DNA of 64,000 nt from Planctomycetota bacterium. Its GTDB lineage: Bacteria > Planctomycetota > J058. The notes under the pieces were generated by a model, which had not been told where the DNA came from, ran no database searches, and worked only from the letters and a program-made list of their open reading frames with translations. Position numbers and translations under genes: made by a program. The DNA is taken from contig JAMLIC010000002.1 in assembly GCA_023954375.1 (NCBI GenBank), positions 62,001-126,000 of the forward strand, given 5' to 3'. Shown piece after piece: positions 42,818-50,974 of this stretch; position 1 is the first letter of the stretch, and each line of letters begins with the position of its first letter.

Positions 42818-44020
42818 CTACAGCCCGAGCGACGCGGCCAGGCTCGGGTTCACCGCGGTCGCGAGCGCGAGCGAGACGAGGAGGCCGACCACGGCGTAGC
42901 CCACGTCCCGGGCGACCAGGCGCAGGGCCTGGCGGCCGGTGCGGCCGGTGCTGTTGGCCCGCCGCAGGGCCATCGACAGCTCACGGCCGGCGAGGAGGCC
43001 CAGGAACACCCAGGTCGTGCTCATGGGCACCTTGCTCGCGACGCTGAACACGAGCAGGACCAGCGCGTAGACGGCGTCGATCAGCGTCGCGGCCCGGACG
43101 TCGACGACGTCCGACTTCTCGTCGACGACCTGCTGGATCCTGTCGCCGCCGAGGCGCAGGAGGACGCCGAGGCCGAAGAAGACCGTCCCGGCGAAGGCGA
43201 GGAACTGGAGCGCCGAGAGGCTCCGCGGCAGGAACACCGCGATGTTCGCCAGGTCCTGGACGAGCCAGATCGACCACAGCGCCCCCGAGGTCGCCCACTG
43301 CGCCGCCACCCAGCCGCGGCCGGGCGCGCCGCCCGAGAGCCGCCGGTGGAGCCACGGCCCGAGGGCGCCCCAGACGACCGCCGCGGTCACGATCGCCAGG
43401 ACGTAGCCCGAGAGGCTCTTGAGGAGCACCGAGCGGACGCCGTCGGACGTGGCCGAGAACGAGCTCAGGAGGAGGAACGTGGTCGAGACCGGCATGCGCA
43501 GCCGGGTCAGGACCATGAGGAACAGCGGGGCCGCGACCTGCAGGAAGGCGAACGACGTCGGCGCCTCGGCGAAGCCCTTCGACTGCAGCCGCCCGAAGCT
43601 GACGTCGCCGCCGTGGAGCAGCCAGCCGGCCGTCGCCGTGAGGAGGAACAGGCCGCCGACGAACAACCACAGGGCCCACCACGGGCGGTGGCGGTTGGAC
43701 GCGATGAACGTCCCGATCGTCTGGATCGAGTCGTTGGCCACGGCCGAGTAGCCGGCGAAGGCGAACCCGATCCACATGGCGACGGCGGGCGCCTGGTAGA
43801 AGGCGCCGGCGGTGAAGAAGCCGAGCCCGAGGAGGACGAGGAACCAGCGCTCGCGCAGGGCGACTTGCACGAAGGCCTGGCGCAGGTCGACCCCGGCGGC
43901 GGGGGGCGAGGTCGCCGGGCGGTCGACCCGGGGCTCGGGCCCGCCGGGCGCCGGTCGGCGCGCGCGCGGGGCGTCGGCGGAGGGGGTCGGCTCCGTCTCT
44001 TCGAGGGTTGCCCCGTGCAT
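42818..44020 (-). CDS. PiT (PHO4)-like inorganic phosphate transporter homolog
   Basis: 400 residues with about ten membrane helices after a ~50-residue Pro-rich cytosolic tail. The duplicated PiT signature appears in altered form: GYSAVANDSIQTIGTF in the first half (PiT has GANDVANAFGT). MPVSTTFLLLSS and VPMSTTWVFLGLLAGRE match the VPVSTTH-type motif, but both lack its His. This indicates a distant PiT/Na-phosphate family member in the inner membrane; the ion or phosphate substrate is uncertain. ATG 44020 has GGAGGT upstream. Confidence 0.65.
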   Translation of the reverse strand: MHGATLEETEPTPSADAPRARRPAPGGPEPRVDRPATSPPAAGVDLRQAFVQVALRERWFLVLLGLGFFTAGAFYQAPAVAMWIGFAFAGYSAVANDSIQTIGTFIASNRHRPWWALWLFVGGLFLLTATAGWLLHGGDVSFGRLQSKGFAEAPTSFAFLQVAAPLFLMVLTRLRMPVSTTFLLLSSFSATSDGVRSVLLKSLSGYVLAIVTAAVVWGALGPWLHRRLSGGAPGRGWVAAQWATSGALWSIWLVQDLANIAVFLPRSLSALQFLAFAGTVFFGLGVLLRLGGDRIQQVVDEKSDVVDVRAATLIDAVYALVLLVFSVASKVPMSTTWVFLGLLAGRELSMALRRANSTGRTGRQALRLVARDVGYAVVGLLVSLALATAVNPSLAASLGL

Positions 44021-44118
44021 GCGCCGCGTCACCTCCGGGGAGCAGCATGGGACGGCTCGGTGAAGCCCGTTTAAAGCGCCCGGAGGAGGCGCAAGCGACT
44101 GCAGCGCAGGGCTCTATG

Positions 44119-46797
44119 TCAATGGACGAGGCGCGGGGCGGCGTCGTGGAGCGCCTCGAGGGCCTCCTCACGGGTGACGTCCCGGGCCTGCGGGAGGCGC
44201 ACGAAGCTCCGCTGCTGGAGCTCGGGGATGAGCTCGAGGACGAGGTCCGGCTCCTCGCACCCCTGCGCCGCGGCGAGCACCCACAGCCACACCTCGTCCG
44301 CGGTCTCCTCGCGCAGGGCGCGGCGCAGCGGCTCGAGCGCGCCGCGGGCGGCCACGACCTCCACGAGCGCCACGGCGCAGCCGACCCGCAGGGCGTCGGG
44401 CTGCGCCGGGTCGCGCAGGGTGGCGATGAGCCGCTCGCGCGCGGCGGCGTCGACCTTGACCAGGACGAGCAGGAGGGCGCGGCGCACCGCCGCGTCCTCC
44501 GTCTCGACGACGAGGCGGCGCAGCTCGTCGGGCCCCCGCTCGCGCGGCGTGACGTGCGCGACGAGGAGCATCCGGAGCCGCTCGGCCAGGTCCTCGCCGC
44601 GGGCCACGGCGTCGAGGAGCGACGGCGGCGCCGTGGGGGCGAGGGTCGAGAACAGCCGGCGGCGGCCCGCCTGCTCGACGAGGTCGCGGGCCACGTCGCG
44701 CGCGTCGAGCGTCGGCGCGGCGCGGGCCGCCCGCTCGAGGAGCGGCGCCGCCTCCGCCGTGCCCGCCTCCGCCGAGAGCCGCGCCTGAGCGCTGAGGCGC
44801 ACGCGCCAGTCGGGATGGCCCAGGAGGTCCACCCAGCGCGCCAGGGGCAGGTCGTCGTCGAGGGCGGGGACCTTCGGCGCCCGCGCCTCGGGGCCGAACA
44901 CGACCAGCCCGTCTGACCCGACCGCGAGCGCGAGGCCGCCCCGGACCGCGACCGGCCCGGCGGGCAGCGTCCAGGGGAGCGGCGTCTCCGTGAGCTCGTG
45001 CCCCAGGGCGAGGTCGAGGAGGACCACGCCCTCGGGGTCCGGCAGGACGAGCGTCCCGCCGAGGAGCGCGCCCGGCCCGAGCGGCCCCTGCGCGAAGCGC
45101 ACGACCTTCCGCGGCGGGACCCCGGCCGTGATGTGGAACCCGCCGGCGCCGGGAGGCTCCCAGCCCAGGACCAGCGGCGACAGGTGGAGCACGTAGGGGC
45201 GCGCCTCGTCGCGCCCGGGCGGCGCCGCCGGGTCGGGCGCGTGGAGGTCCGGCGGCGGCAACGGCAGGGGCAGGCTCGCGCCGTCGAGCGGGTCGAGCCG
45301 CAGGAGCTGCCCCGCCGCGGTCACCGCCTCGACCGCGTACGGCCCGGCGGCGAGCTGCACGAGGACCGTCCGCGCGCCGGCCACCTGCACGCCGAACGCG
45401 TGCTCGCGCGCCCACAGGAGCGCGCCGTTGGCGGCCGCCGCGCAGGCGACCACGCCGTCGACGGTGAAGGCGACGCGGTCGCCCACGGCGGCGAGGCGCC
45501 CGTCGCCCACGACGCGGCGCGGCGGCGCGAGGGCGTCGTCGTGGACGAGCTCGCCCAGGATCGCGTCGTGGTCGCGCTGGTTGCCGTCGGCGTCCTCCGT
45601 CCCGCGGGGGCGGAACACGTAGCGCACGAGGTAGGGGTAGGCCGGCGCATCGTCGCCGCGGAGCGCCGGCCACAGGCGCTGCTCGAAGACGACGTCCCCT
45701 TCGGGCGACAGGCCCAGGAGGCACCGGTGCCCGTCGACCGTGGCCAGGGCCGCGAAGCCCGCGGGGGTCGCCACGGCGTCGTGGAGGCGGTCGCGCGGCT
45801 GCCCCGGCTGCGGGCGGCCCGCGCCCGTCAGCGCCAGCGGCCGCTCCCAGACGACGAGGCCGCGCGCGGCGTCGAGCGCCACCAGGCGGTCGCGCCGGAC
45901 GAGCAGGAGCCGGTCGGCGGCCTGCCCGGCGCCGAGCAACAGCCGCTGCTCCCGGGGGTCCCCGCGGAGCGGCGCGCGCCACACGAGCCGCCCGTCCTCG
46001 CGCGTGAGGGCGACGACCCCGCGGTGGTCGCTCAGGTAGAGGTGCGTCCCGTCGGCCACGACCGGCCGCGGGAGCGTCGCGTCCCCGCCCGGCGCGCGCC
46101 GCGCCCAGCTGACCGACCAGGCGCCGGCGGGGGCCGGGCGCCGCGGGGCGAGCGACCCCTCGAGCTCCGGGCCGAGCAGCGTGCGCAGGGCGAGGAGCCG
46201 CGCCTCGAGGTCGGGCTGCGGCCGCCGCGCCAGGGCCAGCCGCCAGAGCAGCGCCGCCCCCTCGAGGTCGCCGCGCTCGAGCATGCGCTCGCCCAGGGCC
46301 CGCGCCGCCGCGGCCGCGGCCGGCGCGCCGGCGAAGCGCCCCAGCGCCTCGCCCAGCGGCGCATCGCGGCGCCGCCCCTCGCGCAGGAGCACGTCCGTCC
46401 GCGGCGCGACCAGCTCGCGGTAGGCCTCGCGCGCCGGCCCCGGCAGGGCCTCGAGGCGCCGCCGCACCTCCTCGCGCGGGCTCGTGAGCGGCTGCCCGGG
46501 CCCCCGCGTCCGGACGGTCGACCCGTCCAGCACGACCCCGTCGCTCACCCGCACGAGCAGCTCCGCCAGCTCCGTCCACCGCCCCTGCGCCGCCAGCTCG
46601 GCCAGCCGCCCGTCGAGCGGCGACACCACCGGCGCCGGCTCGAGCAGCGGCGGCTCCCGGTCGAGCGGCGGCGACGGCACCGGCCGCCCGCCCCACGCCC
46701 GCAGCGGCCGCAGGTCCTCCTCCGGCTCCCCCCGCGCGACGGCCACGACGCCGCAGAGCAGGGCGCAGGCGGTGAGGGCGGAGGAGCGGGGGCTCAC
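44119..46797 (-). CDS. Exported PQQ/BamB-like beta-propeller with helical repeat C-terminus
   Basis: 892 residues with a signal peptide (ALTACALLCGVVAVARG). A helical N-terminal third (TPR/HEAT-like) leads to a PQQ-like beta-propeller: THLYLSDHRGVVALTREDGRLVWRA, RLLLVRRDRLVALDAARGLVVWERP, VACAAAANGALLWAREH. The final ~230 residues are HEAT-like (WVDLLGHPDWRVRLSAQARL onward). BamB-like propellers work in envelope assembly, but here the architecture is larger and the role is unknown. It stands alone between the transporter and DUF4382 genes. Confidence 0.72.
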   Translation of the reverse strand: MSPRSSALTACALLCGVVAVARGEPEEDLRPLRAWGGRPVPSPPLDREPPLLEPAPVVSPLDGRLAELAAQGRWTELAELLVRVSDGVVLDGSTVRTRGPGQPLTSPREEVRRRLEALPGPAREAYRELVAPRTDVLLREGRRRDAPLGEALGRFAGAPAAAAAARALGERMLERGDLEGAALLWRLALARRPQPDLEARLLALRTLLGPELEGSLAPRRPAPAGAWSVSWARRAPGGDATLPRPVVADGTHLYLSDHRGVVALTREDGRLVWRAPLRGDPREQRLLLGAGQAADRLLLVRRDRLVALDAARGLVVWERPLALTGAGRPQPGQPRDRLHDAVATPAGFAALATVDGHRCLLGLSPEGDVVFEQRLWPALRGDDAPAYPYLVRYVFRPRGTEDADGNQRDHDAILGELVHDDALAPPRRVVGDGRLAAVGDRVAFTVDGVVACAAAANGALLWAREHAFGVQVAGARTVLVQLAAGPYAVEAVTAAGQLLRLDPLDGASLPLPLPPPDLHAPDPAAPPGRDEARPYVLHLSPLVLGWEPPGAGGFHITAGVPPRKVVRFAQGPLGPGALLGGTLVLPDPEGVVLLDLALGHELTETPLPWTLPAGPVAVRGGLALAVGSDGLVVFGPEARAPKVPALDDDLPLARWVDLLGHPDWRVRLSAQARLSAEAGTAEAAPLLERAARAAPTLDARDVARDLVEQAGRRRLFSTLAPTAPPSLLDAVARGEDLAERLRMLLVAHVTPRERGPDELRRLVVETEDAAVRRALLLVLVKVDAAARERLIATLRDPAQPDALRVGCAVALVEVVAARGALEPLRRALREETADEVWLWVLAAAQGCEEPDLVLELIPELQQRSFVRLPQARDVTREEALEALHDAAPRLVH

Positions 46798-46851
46798 ACC
46801 GGGATTGTAGTCAGCGATCCGCGGGTCCGCCGCAGGTCATCAGGGTGGAGC

Positions 46852-46900
46852 GGCCCCGGGCGGAGCAGCAAGGTCGGGTGTAGTCTCTCCGCCCGGGGCC
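46852..46900. terminator. Strong hairpin between two minus-strand genes
   Basis: A perfect 14-bp stem GGCCCCGGGCGGAG (46852-46865) / CTCCGCCCGGGGCC (46887-46900) with a 21-base loop. It lies eight bases beyond the stop of the DUF4382 lipoprotein gene in its direction of transcription, so it probably ends that transcript before the propeller gene. There is no T tract. Confidence 0.65.
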
Positions 46901-46907
46901 CCCCATG

Positions 46908-47801
46908 TCAGGGCTGGAGCACCACGTCCATGGTCGTGGCGTTGGCCGCCGTGACCGTGGCCGTGGCCGAGGCGGGGGCGAAGCCCGCGGCCTCGACCGT
47001 GATCGTGTAGGTCCCCGCCTCGAGGCCCACGAGGGCGTAGGTGCCATCGGCGGCGGCGATCGTGAAGGCGACGTCGGTGCCGCTCAGAGACGCGCGCACC
47101 GTCGCGCCGCCGAGGGGGGCGTCGTCGGCGGTGTCCGCCGTGCCCTTGCCGTCGAAGACGGTGCCCACGACGCGGCCGGCGGTCGAGCGGTTCACCGCCC
47201 GCGCCACCGGGTTGAACGACACGCTCGTGATCTCGCTCGGGTGGTCGTAGGCCCCGGGGTCGCCCGTCAGCGTCGGGTCGCCCTGCGGCACGAACGAGCG
47301 CGAGACGTCGATGTCGAGCAGCAGCTCCGTCGTGAAGCCGCCCACCACCTCCGCGGGCGGGGTGAGCGGCACCTTGAGCCCGGTCTGCGCGCCCGAGGGC
47401 ACCTGCAGGGGCAGGACCCGCCCGTCGCTCAGCTCGACCCGCGCGGCCGTGAAGTACAGGCGCAGGTGCGTGACCCGCCCCGGCGACAGCGGCGCGTTCA
47501 CGAGCGTGCGGATGACGCCGTTGGTGAGCTGGAGCAGGTCGAACGTCTCGGGCGCGCTGAACCCGTCCACCCGCACGAACGGGTCGAGCGGCCCGGGGCC
47601 GGCCGGCCCCGACGGCGCGAGCTGGGCCTCGACCCGCTCGACGTCGATCTCGGCCTTGACGATCACGCCGGTCGGGAACGGCGCGTCGGTCACCTGGACG
47701 TCGAGCGTTCCGGTCCCCCCGCCGCCGCCCGAGCTGCCGCCGCAGCCGCTGGCCAGGGCGGCCAGCGCCGCGACCAGCGCGACGCTCTCGTTCCTCAGCA
47801 T
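46908..47801 (-). CDS. DUF4382 lipoprotein with carboxypeptidase-regulatory-like domain
   Basis: 297 residues from ATG 47801 (GGAGAGACC upstream). Signal peptide with lipobox LASGC, then a poly-Gly/Ser spacer. Domain 1 is DUF4382 (GTGTLDVQVTDAPFPTGVIVKAEIDVERVEAQ). Domain 2 is a CarboxypepD_reg-like beta-sandwich: VGTVFDGKGTADTADDAPLGGATVRAS, DGTYALVGLEAGTYTITVEAAGF. Both are common in outer-surface lipoproteins; ligand unknown. It is divergent from the sigma-factor operon across ~160 bp. Confidence 0.82.
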   Translation of the reverse strand: MLRNESVALVAALAALASGCGGSSGGGGGTGTLDVQVTDAPFPTGVIVKAEIDVERVEAQLAPSGPAGPGPLDPFVRVDGFSAPETFDLLQLTNGVIRTLVNAPLSPGRVTHLRLYFTAARVELSDGRVLPLQVPSGAQTGLKVPLTPPAEVVGGFTTELLLDIDVSRSFVPQGDPTLTGDPGAYDHPSEITSVSFNPVARAVNRSTAGRVVGTVFDGKGTADTADDAPLGGATVRASLSGTDVAFTIAAADGTYALVGLEAGTYTITVEAAGFAPASATATVTAANATTMDVVLQP

Positions 47802-47958
47802 GGTCTCTCCCTCCTCATGGGTCTCCCCCGACCCCACGAACCGCCGGCGCGGGGGTCTGTTTGGGTCCGGCGTAAGCCGCTCCAGCGCAAGCCCGCCAGA
47901 GATCGGGCGCAGCGCCAACGAACCGGTCCCGCCGCGGTTCTGGTATGTGGAAGCCCTG

Positions 47959-48522
47959 GTGATCGGACCCGACGATGCGCTCATCGAGCGGGCCCGAGCG
48001 TGTGACGAGCCGGCCTGGGAGGAGCTCGTGCGCCGCTACGGTCGGTCGCTCCACGCCCACGCGCTCCGCATGAGCCGCGACGCTCACGCGGCGGAGGACC
48101 TGGCCCAGGAGGCCTGGGTCCGCGCGTTCCGGTTCCTCGGCGGCTACCGCCCGGGCACGTCGTTCAGGGCGTGGCTGTTCACGATCCTCACCAACCTCCT
48201 GCGCGACCACGCGCGGCGCGCGGCCCGGGCGCCGGCGCTCGAGCCGGAGGCCGTCGCGGCGGCCGCGGCCCGCGCCCTGCCCGACGCGTCCGCGCGAGAG
48301 CTCGCGGCGGCCACCGAGCGGGCGATCGCCGAGCTGCCGGCGGAGCAGCGCGAGGTCCTGCTCCTGCGCACGGTCGAGGGGCTGAGCCACGACGAGATCG
48401 CCCAGGCGACCGGCGCCAACGCGGCGACCGTCCGCTGGCGGCTGTTCCGCGCCCGCGAGCGCCTGGCGCAGCGGCTCGAGGGCTGGACCGGGCAGCCGGC
48501 CGGCGAGGGGGGGGCGTCATGA
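47959..48522 (+). CDS. ECF-family RNA polymerase sigma factor
   Basis: 187 residues. Region 2 (about 10-75) has WEELVRRYGRSLHAHALRMSRDAHAAEDLAQEAWVRAF; region 4 (about 120-170) has LPAEQREVLLLRTVEGLSHDEIAQATGANAATVRWRLFRARERL. These are the standard ECF domains. The GTG at 47959 is preceded by GGAAG; an upstream GTG at 47947 is possible. Its stop overlaps the anti-sigma ATG, so the pair is coupled, and the factor probably controls its own operon. Confidence 0.92.
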   Translation: MIGPDDALIERARACDEPAWEELVRRYGRSLHAHALRMSRDAHAAEDLAQEAWVRAFRFLGGYRPGTSFRAWLFTILTNLLRDHARRAARAPALEPEAVAAAAARALPDASARELAAATERAIAELPAEQREVLLLRTVEGLSHDEIAQATGANAATVRWRLFRARERLAQRLEGWTGQPAGEGGAS

Positions 48523-49166
48523 CCTGCGACGACGCCCTCCTCCTCGCGTCGGACCGCCTCGACGGCGCGCTCCCGCCCGCGGACGCGGCGGCGCTGGAGG
48601 CGCACCTCGCCGGCTGCGAGGCGTGCCGGCGGGCGAGCGCGGCCCTGGGTCGCGCCGATGATGCGGTGCGCGCGCTCCCGCCCCCCGCGCCGCCCACGGA
48701 CCCCTGGCCGGGGGTCGCGGCGCGGCTGCGCGCGGAGCGGCGACGCGGTTGCCGGCGGCGCCTCCTGGTCGCCGCGCTCCTGCTCGCGGCGGCCGCCGTG
48801 GGCCTGTGGGCGCTCCTCCGGTCGCTCGTGCCGGCGACGCCGGCGCCCCCGGCGCCGGCGCCGGCGGACCTCACCTTCCTGGCCGACGTGGAGACGTTCG
48901 TCACGCTCGAGCGGGTCCTGGGCCTGGTGGCGGCCGACGACGAGGCCCGCGAGCTGGTCGAGGCGGCCCTGCTCGTCGTGGAGGAGGCGGCGGCGAGCGA
49001 CGAGCCCGGGCGGCGCGCGCTGGCCAGGACCCTGCGGGAGGTCGACCTGCGCGACCGGCTCGAGGCGCGCGCGCGCGCCCTGGCGGCGGCGCCGGACCTG
49101 CGGCGCGACCTCGACCTCGTGCGCGCCATGCTGGACCGCCTCGCGGCGACGGGGAGCGCGTCGTGA
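48519..49166 (+). CDS. Anti-sigma factor with zinc-finger (zf-HC2) N-terminus
   Basis: 215 residues. The N-terminal HxxxCxxC-type zf-HC2 anti-sigma domain has MTCDDALLLASDRLDGALPP then HLAGCEACR. One transmembrane helix follows (RRRLLVAALLLAAAAVGLWALL, about residues 85-105). The outer region is a helical, DUF-like C-terminus rich in Glu/Arg. The first conserved residues are Cys at position 3 and C33/C36. It should hold the ECF factor at the inner membrane until an envelope signal arrives. ATGA overlap with the sigma gene. Confidence 0.85.
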   Translation: MTCDDALLLASDRLDGALPPADAAALEAHLAGCEACRRASAALGRADDAVRALPPPAPPTDPWPGVAARLRAERRRGCRRRLLVAALLLAAAAVGLWALLRSLVPATPAPPAPAPADLTFLADVETFVTLERVLGLVAADDEARELVEAALLVVEEAAASDEPGRRALARTLREVDLRDRLEARARALAAAPDLRRDLDLVRAMLDRLAATGSAS

Positions 49167-49657
49167 GGCGCCTGGTGCTCGCGGGCTGGCTCCTGCTCCT
49201 GACCGCGCTGCCGCTGGCGGCGCAGGAGGACGCCCTCGAGGCCTCCCGGCGGGCCGTCCTCCTCGGGCGCCACGCGGAGGCGGCGGCGCTGCTGCGGGAC
49301 CTCCTGGCGCGCGAGCCCGCGGGGCCGCGCGCGGATCAGGCGCGTTACCGCCTGGCGTTCCTCCTCCAGCGGCGCCTCGATGACGCCCGGGGCGCGGCCG
49401 ACCTCTACCGGGAGGTCGCCGCGTCGGGCGGCCCGCTGGCGCCGCACGCCCGCCTGCACCTCGCGGAGTGCCTCGCGCGGCTGGGCGACGAGGAGGGCGC
49501 GGCCACGGCGCTGGGGCGGCTGCTCGAGGCCGACGGGGGGCATCCGCGCGCGGAGCAGGCGCGCCGCGCGGTCACCGGCGAGCGGCCGGGGGCCCTCCCG
49601 GCGGCGCTGGCGCCCGCGGCCGAGCGGCTGCGCCGCGAGCCGCCGCCGCGCGCCTGA
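49163..49657 (+). CDS. Exported TPR-like protein (N-terminal part of a probable frameshifted gene)
   Basis: 164 residues, GTG 49163 overlapping the anti-sigma stop. A signal peptide (VRRLVLAGWLLLLTALPLAAQ) precedes two or three TPR-like pairs (RRAVLLGRHAEAAALLRDLL; ARLHLAECLARLGDEEGAATALGRLLE). The frame ends PPPRA at 49657, exactly where the next frame carries a matching Pro-rich stretch. A single-base insertion here would separate what was one protein of about 445 residues. Confidence 0.65.
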   Translation: MRRLVLAGWLLLLTALPLAAQEDALEASRRAVLLGRHAEAAALLRDLLAREPAGPRADQARYRLAFLLQRRLDDARGAADLYREVAASGGPLAPHARLHLAECLARLGDEEGAATALGRLLEADGGHPRAEQARRAVTGERPGALPAALAPAAERLRREPPPRA

Positions 49658-50498
49658 CCCGGATACGCCGGCGCCGCCCCGCGCGCCGTCGCCTCCGGCG
49701 CAGCCCGCGCCGACGCCGCCGCCGGCCCCCTCGGCGCCCCCGACGCCGCCCACGACGCCGCCCGTCCCGACGCCGCCCCCGACGCCGCCGCCCCCGTCGC
49801 CGCCCGTCCCGACGCCGCCCGTCCCGACGCCGCCCGTCCCGACGCCGCCGGGACGAGACGCAGGGGCGCCGCCGTCTCCACCCGCAGCTCCGCCGACGGA
49901 GCCCCCTGCCGCGCCCGCCCCGGCGGCCCCGCGGGGACCCGAGCCGTCATCGCCCGAAGCGCCCCCCGAGCCCCCGCCGGCGGCGCCCCCACCCGCCGCG
50001 CCGGCGCAGGACCCGCCGCTCCCCGGCGACCCGGCGTACACGCGGCGCATGGCCGAGGAGCTCGTCCTGGCGGCGCGGGCCCGCACCGACGAGGCGAGGC
50101 TCGAGGTCCTCATCGAGCTCGCGCACCGCCGGGTCGCCGAGGCCGGCGCGGCGGCGAGGTCGGGCCGGCACGATGCGGCGGCCGAGCTGGCGCAGGCCTA
50201 CCGCGACGTCGTCCGCCGCCTTCACGGCGTGGTCAGCGGCCTCCCCGCCGCCGCCGGGGAGCAGGCGGCGACCCGCGTGGCGCGCGCCCTCGAGCTCCTG
50301 GCGGGCGCGCTCGAGCGCGCCGCGGCGGGGATGCGCGCGGCGCAGGCGCCGCTCGCGGCCATCGACCGCGTCGAGGGGGCCGCGGGCGTCACCCGCCGCC
50401 TCGATGCGCCGGCGCTCCGCACGCCGCCGCCGCGGGCCGGCGGCGCCCCCGGCGGCGGACGCCCGGTCGTCCCACCGGTCCCGGGGAGGAGGCGCTGA
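49644..50498 (+). CDS. Pro-rich linker and helical domain (C-terminal part of frameshifted gene)
   Basis: An open frame of about 280 residues without any start codon in its first ~130 codons. The first part is a Pro-rich linker with tandem (VPTPP)3, encoded by 15-base repeats near 49805-49850. The second is a helical domain (AEELVLAARARTDEARLEVL onward) similar in style to the small lipoprotein next door. The lack of a start and its position directly after a Pro-rich stop mark it as the rest of the previous gene. An alternative is independent translation from ATG 50050. Confidence 0.6.
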   Translation, partial: RRAPDPDTPAPPRAPSPPAQPAPTPPPAPSAPPTPPTTPPVPTPPPTPPPPSPPVPTPPVPTPPVPTPPGRDAGAPPSPPAAPPTEPPAAPAPAAPRGPEPSSPEAPPEPPPAAPPPAAPAQDPPLPGDPAYTRRMAEELVLAARARTDEARLEVLIELAHRRVAEAGAAARSGRHDAAAELAQAYRDVVRRLHGVVSGLPAAAGEQAATRVARALELLAGALERAAAGMRAAQAPLAAIDRVEGAAGVTRRLDAPALRTPPPRAGGAPGGGRPVVPPVPGRRR

Positions 50499-50974
50499 TG
50501 CGCCGCGGCCTCGCCTCCTGCGCCCTGCTCCTCGCCGGCCTGGCCGGCTGCGCCGCGCCCGCCTCGCCCCGCGCCGACGGCTACGCCCGCGAGGAGACCG
50601 ACGTCGCGATGCGGGCCGCCCTGGCCCGCACCCAGCGCGAGCGCGTGGACGCCCTGCTGGATGGGGCGAGCCGCCGCCTCCGGCAGCTCGAAGTGGAGCT
50701 CGCCGCCGACGAGCCCGACCACGCGGCGGCGCTCGTCGACGCGTACCGCCTGGTCGTCGAGCAAGGCCTCCTCCCGCTCATCGACGAGGACGACGATCCG
50801 GAGCTCCTCGCCGAGCGCCTGAACATCGACCACGCGCTCACCTGGCAGCTCGTCCGGCTCGACGCCCTGCGCGGGCGGACGGCGGGGCCGCTGCGGCTGG
50901 AGCTGGACGGCGCGCGGCGCTCCGCCGAGACGGCACGCGACCGGGCGCGGCGGCGCGACGGGCGCGTCGAGTGA
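50498..50974 (+). CDS. Small helical lipoprotein
   Basis: 158 residues with signal peptide and lipobox LAGC (MRRGLASCALLLAGLAGCA). The mature part is helical, with an acidic DEDDDPELLAERL segment in the middle and an Arg-rich tail. The segment DEPDHAAALVDAYRLVVEQGL parallels AAELAQAYRDVVRRLHG in the preceding gene, suggesting related helical domains. One-base overlap (TGATG) with the upstream stop; its own stop overlaps the next GTG. No known family. Confidence 0.68.
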   Translation: MRRGLASCALLLAGLAGCAAPASPRADGYAREETDVAMRAALARTQRERVDALLDGASRRLRQLEVELAADEPDHAAALVDAYRLVVEQGLLPLIDEDDDPELLAERLNIDHALTWQLVRLDALRGRTAGPLRLELDGARRSAETARDRARRRDGRVE

